Source of the DNA: Halorubrum sp. 2020YC2
Lineage (GTDB): Archaea; Halobacteriota; Halobacteria; Halobacteriales; Haloferacaceae
DNA: 64,000 bases
Direction: 5' to 3'
Assembly (NCBI RefSeq): GCF_018623055.1
Contig: NZ_CP076019.1
Coordinates: forward strand, 1,426,001 to 1,490,000
Part shown: positions 55,401 through 63,797 of the stretch, one piece after another
Numbering within the stretch: position 1 is the first letter of the stretch
How the letters are laid out: every line of letters starts with the position of its first letter
The notes under the pieces: generated by a model
Databases searched by the model: none
The model's input: the letters and a program-made list of their open reading frames with translations, nothing else
Told to the model about the DNA's origin: nothing
Program-made: the position numbers and the translations under genes

Positions 55401-56681
55401 ATGGACGAACGCGCTTTCGACGTGGTGCGACAGCTCGCCGAACGAGTCGACGCTGGCATCCCACGCGAGGTGGACGATCAGGCCGCACACGCCCGCGACC
55501 TGTTCAGCCTCCTCACCCATGACGGGGGAACGGTCGAACCGATCGGCGAGCCGGAATATTTCAAAACGCGCAAGGCGGAACTCGGGACGTGGACTGATGA
55601 CCCGTGGACCGAGCCGACGTACGGTGTCGATGCCAGTACGACCCGGCCGTTGGAATACAACAACGGACTCGTCGTCGACACAGCACACGCAAAACTCGGG
55701 GTGAGCGGCGCTGACAGCGATCGAAGTGCCGAGCGCCGAGGGACTGTGGTTACTGGGGTATACCTCGAAGACGACGATGTGACACTCCACCACGAACAGA
55801 CCGAACGTGGGAGTGTCGAAGGCGAAATCATTCGCATCCCCGAGATGCGCCAACGGGCGAACGTCACCTCGATTCTGACGTCCACCGTACAGCGGCTCGC
55901 AGAGGGGAAACACGCGCGTCGGTGTCTCGACGTGGTCGACGGGCCACTGTTCCTCGACGGCTCTGTGTACCCGCTCAGCGTCATCTATTGGACGCTACTC
56001 GACCGTGCCGGGCGAGGCGCACCGATCGGCAACTGGGATCTTCCCACTGACGTCATCGAGAACTACGTCGCAGTCGTCGATGCGTGTTTTGAACGCGACA
56101 TCCCCGTGTTGGGCGTCGTGAAGACCTCCTCTATGGGTGAGCTCACAGACTCACTCAGAACAAAGATCACACAACACGATCTCCGAGGCCCACACGGGAC
56201 GCTACATGACGTTCCGTGGCTCCGCGACCACCAGTTCATCGGGGAAGTGCTCCGCGATGACAGCCTTGACCACCTCACGTACACCTCCTGGTTCGTCCAA
56301 ACAGACGTCGAACTCCGGGGCAACTCGTTCGACCTGCTGACAGCCGTGTCTGATGAACTCAGCCACGGTCAACCAGACGCGTACCGGCGTGCGTTCGCGT
56401 ATGTTCGCACACCAAAAACGGGGAACGTGTTCCGAATCGAGACGCCCGTACTGTTCCTCACTGATGAGGAGCGTCGAGAACAGATCCTCCTGAAAGCGCT
56501 CAAAGAAATTGCCCGTCAAAGCGACGTGCCGCGAGCCGTCGCGCGCGCCGACCGCATCGCACGCATCAGTCCCGACAACCGCGAAACGATCCGCGACGCG
56601 CTCCAAACGGTCGAGTCCGCGTTCGACTATAACCGCGACGGCCGTTGGAGCCACCTCGAAGATTCCCGAAGCTATGAGTGA
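55401..56681 (+). CDS. nurA: NurA 5'-3' nuclease
   Basis: The 426-residue protein has the NurA RNase H-like core: TYGVDASTTRP (first Asp, residue 77), LFLDGSVYPLSVIYW (second Asp near 193), then a GVVKTSS strand and a conserved C-terminal part with AYVRTPKTGNVFRIETP and VARADRIARIS. NurA works with HerA in end resection: the nuclease sits on the HerA ring. It starts immediately after the Rad50 stop and overlaps HerA by 8 bases. Confidence 0.93.
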   Translation: MDERAFDVVRQLAERVDAGIPREVDDQAAHARDLFSLLTHDGGTVEPIGEPEYFKTRKAELGTWTDDPWTEPTYGVDASTTRPLEYNNGLVVDTAHAKLGVSGADSDRSAERRGTVVTGVYLEDDDVTLHHEQTERGSVEGEIIRIPEMRQRANVTSILTSTVQRLAEGKHARRCLDVVDGPLFLDGSVYPLSVIYWTLLDRAGRGAPIGNWDLPTDVIENYVAVVDACFERDIPVLGVVKTSSMGELTDSLRTKITQHDLRGPHGTLHDVPWLRDHQFIGEVLRDDSLDHLTYTSWFVQTDVELRGNSFDLLTAVSDELSHGQPDAYRRAFAYVRTPKTGNVFRIETPVLFLTDEERREQILLKALKEIARQSDVPRAVARADRIARISPDNRETIRDALQTVESAFDYNRDGRWSHLEDSRSYE

Positions 56682-58555
56682 CAACGTCGACGACATTCTC
56701 GACAACGACCCGGTCGCAGACGACTCCGAAGAGTCCGAACAGACACCAACCGACGAACCAGGTGCGACAGACGCTGAGTCTGACAGTACTGAAATGCCGG
56801 AGCGAACGGTCCCGAGTGGCGTGTCCACACCCGCTGATGACGAACTTGGCCACGTCCTCGCAAGTGAGGAGATCCACGTCAGCAGACGGGACTATCAGGT
56901 GAACGCGTTCATTCGAACGGGTGCGAGAGAGGGGATCCGCCTGGGCGATTACGTACAGATTCCGTACCCGGACGATAGTAGCGAGTTGTTCGCAGTAACC
57001 GATTCGCTGCGCTACGAGCCGTACACCGATCTCGACGACAAATCCGACGCTCACAATCAGATCAGCGCGCACGTTGAACTCGACGAGTCAGAGTACGTCC
57101 AAGTCGCAGAGTTGGAGCCGCTAGCGATTCTCAAGAACGTAGGGTCGGATGATATTGAGAGCGGCATTGTCAATCGGATTCCGAAGCCAAACTCCCCAGC
57201 ACGGCTTGCTCGGGACGAAGACTGCCTCCGAACTGGGCTGAACATTCCGGGCAAGGGAATCTTCACCGGGTGGCTCTCTGTCGGCGGCGAGCCGATGACC
57301 GTGAACAACGAGAACTTCCCATACTACCTCAGCAACCCCGGAATCGATCGGGACCGGAGACGTTGAAGACGGTGAGCCCGCCGTGTTCAGACACGCTCTC
57401 GTTGCGGGCTCGACCGGGAAGGGGAAGACCCACTTCACGAAGAACGTCTTACGACAGTTCGTCTCTGAGAAGCGCTATCCGATTCGTCACCACGATACAG
57501 GTGAAGAGGAACAGCGACGGCTCAATCTCGTTATCATCGACCCCGAAAACGAGTACTGGGAGATGCGTGAGGACAACGACGCTGTCGTGAACAATGACGC
57601 GGTCCAACACGAGCTCCGCCGACACAACATCAAGCACGGTGGCGTCGACGACCTGAATGTTTTCGTCCCGCAGGTTGCTGGCACGAATGCCCCCTCGACG
57701 ATGGAGAGCCGTGAACTCTCTATCCCCTTCGAGATCGTTCGTGGCCGGCCTGAAATGCTGATGCCGTACAAGCCGACAGAAGTAACACGTGGCGCAATCG
57801 AAGACTGTATCAACGCGTACTTTTCGTGCTTCGATTCACAGGGTGGCTACCCGGATCGCTCCGTGAACCGTCCGAAGTACGTTGATTTCCTCGAGTTCCT
57901 TGACGAGCACGATCACGACGAGAGCCGGCTACGCGAGGAGAACAATATTGCCGGAGGAACGTGGAGTGCAGTGAATCGGCGTGTTGACCGTGACACATTC
58001 CGGCAGGTGTTCGATCAGGGAACTGCGTTCCTCCCGGACATCTCCGATAGGGTGTTCCGCGAAGGGCAGGTGACGGTGATCCCAACGAGTCACCTCAACG
58101 GCGGGAAAGAGAGTCTCACCGTACTGTCGATCCTCTCGTACATCATCGAGAACAAGATCGATGATTATCAGGTCGACCCGGCGGTTCGTGACACGCCGAT
58201 GCTCGTCGCGGTTGACGAGGCGCACAATTACTTAGCGAGTGCGAGCAGCCTCCGCGAAGAATACATTCTCCGACGGGCGCGCGTCGCTGTCAAGCAGGGC
58301 CGGAAGTACAAGCTTGGACTGTGTCTCATCACACAGAATCCGGATGACATTGACGACGACGTGATCAAGCAAATCAATACGAACATCTTCCTCGGCCTGA
58401 AGGCGGAGGTCGTCGATGACGTGCCCTCGATCCCTTCCGAGTTCAAGAAAGATCTTCCGAACTTCGGCAAAGGACAAGCCGTCGTGAAAGCACCGGATGT
58501 AGAGGCCGTTGAAGTGAAAGGCCTCCCATACTGCGTAACCAGACACGGTAACTGA
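56674..58555 (+). pseudogene. herA: HerA bipolar DNA helicase, single frameshift
   Basis: ATG 56674 overlaps nurA. After an acidic N-terminus comes a HAS-barrel-like region (EEIHVSRRDYQVNAFIRTG, LGDYVQIPYPDD). Near 57351 the frame breaks in GGAATCGATCGGGACCGG, where one extra base interrupts what would read NPGID-GTGD. In the next frame comes the ATPase: GSTGKGKTH (Walker A), LVIIDPENEYW, VAVDEAHNYL (Walker B) and LCLITQNPDDIDDDV. The length of about 627 residues fits HerA. Either a recent mutation or an assembly error; the rest is intact. Confidence 0.9.
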
Positions 58556-58565
58556 CGATTCCGAC

Positions 58566-58665
58566 GTGCGGGACGCGTGATACGTGTGCGTTCCGGCTTG
58601 AGGCGTTTCGGAATGCTGGGTCACGCGATCCGATTGGGTATGCTGAGCGGGCGGAGGTCTCGTAG
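58566..58665 (+). pseudogene. queC: queC 3'-end remnant g
   Basis: Plus-strand tail of queC, in frame: RDTCAFRLEAFRNAG, SRDPIGYAERAEVS then TAG at 58663-58665. It begins about 10 bases after the herA stop. Confidence 0.8.
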
Positions 58666-58689
58666 TCTATCGGTCAATACGAGTCCACC

Positions 58690-58850
58690 CTCCTGGCTTC
58701 GTTGAAATCGTGTTCCTCAGACATATTCTCGTCTGAAACAGTCGATTACTGAACGGTGCCTATTAGCCCTGATAACCCTACCGGCTCAAAATAATATTCT
58801 GAAGGCTGTGCGAGATACAGGGAGGGCATGCAGTACACGACCTGCTTGGT
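58690..58850 (+). mobile_element. Possible insertion-sequence end
   Basis: No gene. TTCGTTGAAATCGTGTTCCT and then CAGACATATTCTCGTCTGAA match 32393 onward with about 10 differences in 44 bases. Probably a remnant end of the same insertion-sequence group. Confidence 0.35.
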
Positions 58851-58852
58851 AC

Positions 58853-59104
58853 TTATGCGACTGTACTGGATTTTCTAGCGGCGAATTGGCGGCCCCGCCG
58901 GAGGATGACGCCGGTCCCAAACGCGATGACGCCAAGTACTAGCGCCAACGGAACCCACATCTCCCACGCGCCGACTCCGCTAAATGATAGCGGAAGTGTA
59001 ACGGGAGATGGCTGATCGAGGTGAAGCCACCAGTGGTACGCCAGTCTGGCGATTACTGGTGCCAGTATGAAGATTACGCTGATCACGAGCCCACTACAGA
59101 GCAC
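58853..59104 (-). CDS. Small two-helix membrane protein
   Basis: The 83-residue protein has hydrophobic helices at about residues 5-20 and 50-68 (WVPLALVLGVIAFGTGVIL) with a WWLHLDQPSP loop between and a basic tail. Its 3' end faces queC remnant g at 188 bases. No family recognised. Confidence 0.55.
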   Translation of the reverse strand: MLCSGLVISVIFILAPVIARLAYHWWLHLDQPSPVTLPLSFSGVGAWEMWVPLALVLGVIAFGTGVILRRGRQFAARKSSTVA

Positions 59105-59199
59105 GTATTGACTATCGATTGACTGGCATGATCACTCAATCTATCGTTCAGCACGACCTCGTTCTGGCTTACGCAGAATGTAGCTGTAGGGTATGTTAT

Positions 59200-59505
59200 C
59201 TAAGAAATTTTTGATATATAATTAACTGAGTCATAGCTTTTTTCGCTTATTTTCTGTCCCGTGTAGTTTTCGCCATCGTACACTCGAATCATAAGGGACG
59301 CTCCGGAAGTCGGACTATCAAGCGCAAATTCAACTTTAGTATAATGCCCTTGTTCTGGATGATTTTTCTTTTCAGCAAAAATATTGAGAGCACCGTCAGT
59401 TGGAATCACCTCGGTTACAGTTAATTCGACATCCAACTGCCCTATTGTGATTTTATCGCCTGTTTCAATTGACTCTCCGACCTTGCGTAACTCACTATCG
59501 TTCAT
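59200..59505 (-). CDS. Hypothetical protein
   Basis: The 101-residue protein starts MNDSELRKVGESIETGD; upstream codons give a short Cys-rich extension that I discard. The body is beta-rich (KITIGQLDVELTVTEVI, YTKVEFALDSP, LMIRVYDGENYTG). No motif. Its AT-rich codon use contrasts with neighbours and suggests foreign origin. Confidence 0.55.
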   Translation of the reverse strand: MNDSELRKVGESIETGDKITIGQLDVELTVTEVIPTDGALNIFAEKKNHPEQGHYTKVEFALDSPTSGASLMIRVYDGENYTGQKISEKSYDSVNYISKIS

Positions 59506-59814
59506 ACAACAGCGCAAACATTCCACTAAGGATGTATAAACCCATATCTTGACTGAGAGAGGCGTAGATCATTCAAATCACTCTCTCTGTATATACAGGT
59601 GAAACCTATCGGCTGATTCAGATGCCATTTTGAAGGAAATAACGTAGTTCCCGTGCTGACTACACCCTCTGTATCGGTTAGCCCGCTACTGACAGCTGTC
59701 TGGGAGTTTGTTGATACCATGCTGGATAGATTGTGCGAGACAGTCAGCAAAAGGTGACCTCACTTGAGGAGTCAGGTCGGGAACTGCAAAGGCAGATTGA
59801 TTGGGGATTGATGA

Positions 59815-60099
59815 CTACGACTCGAACGATGCTCCGACTCCGTCAGCAATCGCTTGGAGATCGGCCTTCCGGAAGGTGGAGTCGTCGGCCGCCTCGGGCG
59901 ACTCTGCGATGCCGACGTGCGCCCGGATGAGTCGGCGCATCTGCGGTGTTGAAGATTGCCCCGCCTCGCTGCCATCGACTCCGAGTGCCTCACAAATAGC
60001 TTGTAGCTCCTCCTTCGTGAACGACGCCTTGATTTCCCGTTCGAAGCGGCCCGTCGCCACTCGAATCGCGTTTTGAAGTTCTTGGACGGTCGGACTCAT
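59815..60099 (-). CDS. Hypothetical 94-residue protein, copy 2
   Basis: Protein identical to the 94-residue gene at 30940-31224, with the same GGAGAG ribosome-binding sequence. Two HeH-like halves. Divergent from module copy 4 regulator. Confidence 0.65.
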   Translation of the reverse strand: MSPTVQELQNAIRVATGRFEREIKASFTKEELQAICEALGVDGSEAGQSSTPQMRRLIRAHVGIAESPEAADDSTFRKADLQAIADGVGASFES

Positions 60100-60250
60100 G
60101 ACTCTCCACTCTCCGCTTCTCCCCCTCAAAGTTCCTACTCAGTGGCAGCGTCGGGATGTCGTCGTCGTGGAGTTCTCGCAACCCACGAGCTGATTCGATA
60201 TAGAACGAATAGTCTCAACCTATATTAAGATACAGTCCGAACGGTGTAGT

Positions 60251-60790
60251 ATGACCGGAGACGAATCGAATTCGAAGGGTCTGATGGAACGCCAAACGAC
60301 GGGTGAAGATCGTGTGCGGATGACCGCCAGACAGTTGTCGGAGCCGCGGACGGCCAACTGGGTCGCTTCCGAAGCGGACTGGTCACACGAGCCAACCAAA
60401 CGCGTGCTTGAACGCCTCGTCGACGATGGTATTCTCCATCGTGACGAAACCGGTACTCACACGACGTACTACCCTGATTATCGCCGCCAAGCGATGCAGG
60501 AGGCCATGCGGCTTCGAGACAGCGGGCATACTGTCGAGGAGCTCACGGACCGTCTCGCCGAGATGAAGACGCAGATCCGTGACTGGGAGGACGAATTCGG
60601 CGTTGAGTCACCGAACCAGCTTCGCGGAACGCTCGCTGACGAGTCCCTTGACGCTGACGAGGAAGACCATCGCCGTGAGGTCGCCCGTGAGTGGGAGCAC
60701 CTTCAGCGACGTATCCGGATCGTCGGCTTCGCTATCCGCGAATGGGACTTCCTCGCTCCGACGACAGAGCCTGCCGAGGCCAACAGCTAA
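60251..60790 (+). CDS. Winged-helix regulator (DUF7342-like), module copy 4
   Basis: The 179-residue protein differs from copy 1 (30249-30788) at only three positions (Ser to Thr in the DES/DET motif, Ile to Met, His to Arg). Same winged helix, tail and upstream TATA box. It probably still functions, but its partner gene is frameshifted. Confidence 0.8.
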   Translation: MTGDESNSKGLMERQTTGEDRVRMTARQLSEPRTANWVASEADWSHEPTKRVLERLVDDGILHRDETGTHTTYYPDYRRQAMQEAMRLRDSGHTVEELTDRLAEMKTQIRDWEDEFGVESPNQLRGTLADESLDADEEDHRREVAREWEHLQRRIRIVGFAIREWDFLAPTTEPAEANS

Positions 60791-60793
60791 CGG

Positions 60794-61250
60794 ATGTCTG
60801 TCCCGCATCCCGGTGGTGATCCGAATACGAACCTCTATGCACAGCTAAAACGGGATGTCCTCGATCGTGTGCCACAGATGTCGACAGTCGAGTTCGTTCC
60901 GGATGACATCGGGGCCACGCAGCTGCGAGCGATGTTCGATCCGGCTCGTCTTGATCCCCGACAGGCCCTGAGTCACCAGCACTAACCGTCAAGTGGTATC
61001 GACAGGACCCAGACGATTGGTTCCGTATCAACTATACTGACTCGAACACGGGCTTTCACGCCGGCTGGCATCAAGATGAGGATCATCCCGATCTCGGGCA
61101 GGCGCATTTTCAGTACTCAACCGCCACTACTGAGGACCGATGGGGGATCACATTCAAACACGAAACTCCCTCTCTGATCCTCTGGGAAATCGTCGAGGAA
61201 CTTCTCGAGGATGTCCGTCCTACCTACCAATACGCGAACGACGAATCATG
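60794..61250 (+). pseudogene. Module partner protein, copy 4, frameshifted
   Basis: Matches copy 1 at 29787-30245 except for one missing C in a run (CCCCCG to CCCCG, near 60958) that truncates it after 63 residues. Downstream sequence keeps the rest of the homology in another frame (WYRQDPDDWFRINY, then WHQDEDHPDLG). Confidence 0.78.
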
Positions 61251-61394
61251 ACTCCCGGTGATACCTCGAAACCGTCCCGATCAATACTCGTGAGATCCTT
61301 AGAGCGCTACCTATAGGACAAGGAGAAAGATCGTAGAGGCGAGTAGATCTGTTCAACGTGAGGTTCGAACATGTGACCAGAAACTGGCTGTGAA

Positions 61395-61715
61395 TTGGCA
61401 GCGTACTCCAAGACTTTCTCCGGATGCCCTGATTGTTGCCCGAAGTTTTTCGATGCGTTTCAGAACGTGATCGATGTCGGGACAAAACCGGAGACGGAGA
61501 TTGAGTTGAAAGCGCCGTTCGTTGAGTGGTCGAAAACGGAGATCGCAGAGCGCGGCTTGGAGCTCGGCGTGCCGTACGAGATGACGTGGTCATGCTACCG
61601 CGACGAGGAGCCGGCGTGCGGGACGTGTGACGCGTGTGCCTTCCGGCTTGAAGCGTTCCGGAACGCGGGGTCACGCGATCCCATCGAGTATGCTGAGCGG
61701 CCGGAGTTTTCGTAA
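61395..61715 (+). pseudogene. queC: queC 3'-end remnant h (longest)
   Basis: Plus-strand, in frame over 106 codons to TAA at 61713-61715: AYSKTFSGCPDCCPKFFDAF, APFVEWSKTEIAERGLELG, VPYEMTWSCYRDEEPACG, CDACAFRLEAFRNAG and YAERPEFS. This covers the QueC C-terminal third, including the zinc site. The N-terminal ATP-binding half is missing. It shows the other seven are QueC. Confidence 0.9.
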
Positions 61716-61877
61716 TTCATACGCTAAGAACCACATCAGCTTCATATGCCCAATTTTAGACGGTCAAAATTATTTTCTATAAATCGTTAATTCGGTCCTA
61801 CAGTTTCCTGCTGGCAGGTATGACCGCAAGTTATACCAACCGTGTTGATTGCTACTATACCTGGTGTATTTCTAATA

Positions 61878-62501
61878 TTAAAAAAAGCTAATAAGAATCG
61901 ATCTGATCTTCTCCCAATAGTATCCAAATAAAATCAAGCTAAGAACGCCAAAGACTGCTCGTAATATCCATGGAGCCCACTGTTCCTGTTTAATCACGCT
62001 GATAAAAGAGTCTATAGTGTCATATTTTTTGTCAAGTTCATAGTCAATAATAAGTCTCTCAATCTGCCACCAAATCACCATTAGACTAATACTTAGCACT
62101 AACACAGGAATCTCTTGCTCAGCTACAACTGACCGATCTGGAGGATTCAAAATCAAATAAGATATTGATAGAAATGAAATAAGTAAGATATTACCAATAT
62201 ATGAAAACTTTTTGCGACGTCGATTTATTTTGTTGTTGACTTCTAGTTCTGTCTCAACGCTATCTTCACTAGCACGAGCTAGCTTTTCAACCTCAAATAC
62301 AAGCGGATCATCGTTACCAATCTCTTCTTTCAGCAATTCTCTTAGCCTTTCATTCTCCTCTCTCTTTCTCTCAAGATCCTCCTCGATTCGATTAAGGTGA
62401 TCTGTCAGTCTGCTGATCTCACCTTCTACAGACTTGTTCTTGCTCTTGAATTCAGATGAAGACTCGTCAGAATTCTCTTCACTTTCTGAGAATTCGTCCA
62501 T
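61878..62501 (-). CDS. Coiled-coil membrane protein
   Basis: The 207-residue protein has an acidic Ser-rich start, a coiled coil (about 28-66: EISRLTDHLNRIEEDLERKR) and three hydrophobic helices (SYIGNILLISFLSISYLIL; IPVLVLSISLMVIWWQIER; ILRAVFGVLSLILFGYYW). It is AT-rich. Such proteins often pair with a cytosolic sensor in defence loci. Its stop faces queC remnant h at 163 bases. Confidence 0.6.
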   Translation of the reverse strand: MDEFSESEENSDESSSEFKSKNKSVEGEISRLTDHLNRIEEDLERKREENERLRELLKEEIGNDDPLVFEVEKLARASEDSVETELEVNNKINRRRKKFSYIGNILLISFLSISYLILNPPDRSVVAEQEIPVLVLSISLMVIWWQIERLIIDYELDKKYDTIDSFISVIKQEQWAPWILRAVFGVLSLILFGYYWEKIRSILISFF

Positions 62502-62526
62502 AAAAGAGACAATCTGCGAACAGTTG

Positions 62527-62993
62527 TTAGTTTGATGGACGAGGAGCCTCTTGGTATTTTTGTATTTCAGAATCTTTCTTTACTTTGGAGTACTGCCGCT
62601 TGATTTCTTCCTGATCATCAATAAGAATATCATGCTCTTCAAGAAAAACTCTCCCGGCGGGACTCAATTCATAAAAAGTGTAGGGTAAGTCACGACGGCG
62701 ATCGGACATTGGTAGTTTATTCTTCTCAACAACCCCTGCATCAACTAGTTTGCGTAAATGCTCATCTATTGTTGCCTTCTTTTGCTTGGGTTCATATACT
62801 CAAATTCACTCATAGAAACGCTCTCCCCAGGGTGGCCAATTATATCTTGGATAAGGTTCGCACGCGTCTTTTGGGTAACAAGACGCATGATTTCTCGCTT
62901 AGTTCCTTTTAGATCCTGCATGTAATCTTTAGTCTCTATTTGCCCGTTCTCGTCTTCGTCTTTTCCAAGAATTTGGTGTGACGTGATGACCAT
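62527..62993 (-). pseudogene. Winged-helix protein, single frameshift
   Basis: From ATG 62993 the protein has TRANLIQDIIGHPGESVSMS, then breaks near 62788. In another frame it continues ATIDEHLRKLVDAGVVEKNK and RRRDLPYTFYELSPAGRVFL, a winged helix like haloarchaeal ArsR/MarR-type regulators. One base seems to be lost in an A-rich run. It lies upstream of the coiled-coil gene at 62501 on the same strand and could have controlled it. Confidence 0.68.
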
Positions 62994-62999
62994 TATGGG

Positions 63000-63249
63000 A
63001 ATAGCGCTATGGTTTGGTCTATAGTCACTTATTCTTTTGGCCTAGACCAAACTGGTTGTAGCCGATTTGGTCTGGCCCATGATAAGATATAATACTTCAC
63101 TCATAATTAAAATTTTTAGGTGAAATGTGTGGCCGATGGTGATGGAGGCTCTGAACAAACAGGACAAATAAGTCCTGAACAGTATGAAAAAGAAAAAACA
63201 GAGCGTTCTGAAGACCTTTGACTGACAGCGTTGTATGAGCTGAAATCAG
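63000..63249. promoter_or_regulatory. AT-rich gap with inverted TTTGGTCTA-type repeats
   Basis: No gene. The motif TTTGGTCTA occurs at 63011 and 63069 (as TTTGGTCTG), and TAGACCAAAC at 63043. These form an inverted set just upstream of the broken winged-helix gene's start and could be its operators. Confidence 0.4.
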
Positions 63250-63255
63250 AATGGG

Positions 63256-63609
63256 TTAGAACTCCTCCTGTAATTTGTCCATCTTACATTGGACACAGAG
63301 GTCATCGAAAAAGCAGGAGATATTATCGTACGGGCAGTCGCGGTCCTCGACGTTGACTGATAGGCGACGCTTTTCGTTTTTCCAAATCGACTCCCAGACG
63401 TCGATGTCCATGTCGGCTGGGCTGAAGACCACGTCTTGCTCTCGGTCGATGATTTTCGCGGTGGTGACCTCGTGTTGATGTTCTTTGACGAGCGTTATCG
63501 CCTCCGTGTAGGATGAACACGGGATCACTCGTGTATCGGCATGGTCATCAAGGAGTTTCACTCTGATTCGCCCGCCATACTCCTCGGTGGGCTCTATGTA
63601 ATTTGTCAT
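63256..63609 (-). CDS. Hypothetical protein with Cys-rich C-terminus, copy 2
   Basis: The 117-residue protein starts MTNYIEPTEEYGGRIRVKLL and is nearly identical to 45758-46111. The four C-terminal Cys (DCPYDNISCFFDDLCVQCKM) are kept. The surrounding direct repeat spans about 63249-63650. Function unknown. Confidence 0.65.
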   Translation of the reverse strand: MTNYIEPTEEYGGRIRVKLLDDHADTRVIPCSSYTEAITLVKEHQHEVTTAKIIDREQDVVFSPADMDIDVWESIWKNEKRRLSVNVEDRDCPYDNISCFFDDLCVQCKMDKLQEEF

Positions 63610-63797
63610 GACACGGGAGTTCTCAAACCCCACGCAAAAGCATTGGTGCCCGGATGTCTGTCTGTTACGGGACTTATGACTAAGAGATTGGGCTAAAACG
63701 GGAAGGTTCAGTCTTGCGACTTTACGACTAAGTGTACTGTTACAGTGGATCGATTTACAATAGTTTAAGTCAATACATGAGGGCTAGCTTCAGCGCA

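Larger units (their letters stand above)
45096..58665 (+). other. 13.6-kb block between two direct queC ends
   Basis: Remnants f and g have the same orientation and bound a block with two hypothetical proteins, an Mre11-like phosphoesterase, a short acidic protein, an MBL-fold protein and the mre11-rad50-nurA-herA operon. I infer one acquired unit. No integrase, transposase or replication gene is seen inside. Confidence 0.45.
59752..61355. repeat. Inverted repeat, right arm (1.6 kb)
   Basis: Nearly identical to 29696-31297 in reverse complement, with few substitutions and one coding indel in the partner gene. The left border is at ACTTGAGGAGTCAGG and the right border ends near 61355. Confidence 0.8.

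Noticed and set aside
61395-61715. QatC (QueC-like protein of the Qat defence system) as origin of the remnants
   Set aside because: The zinc motif and C-terminal sequence match ordinary archaeal QueC as I know it, and no qatA, qatB or qatD-like gene is visible nearby.
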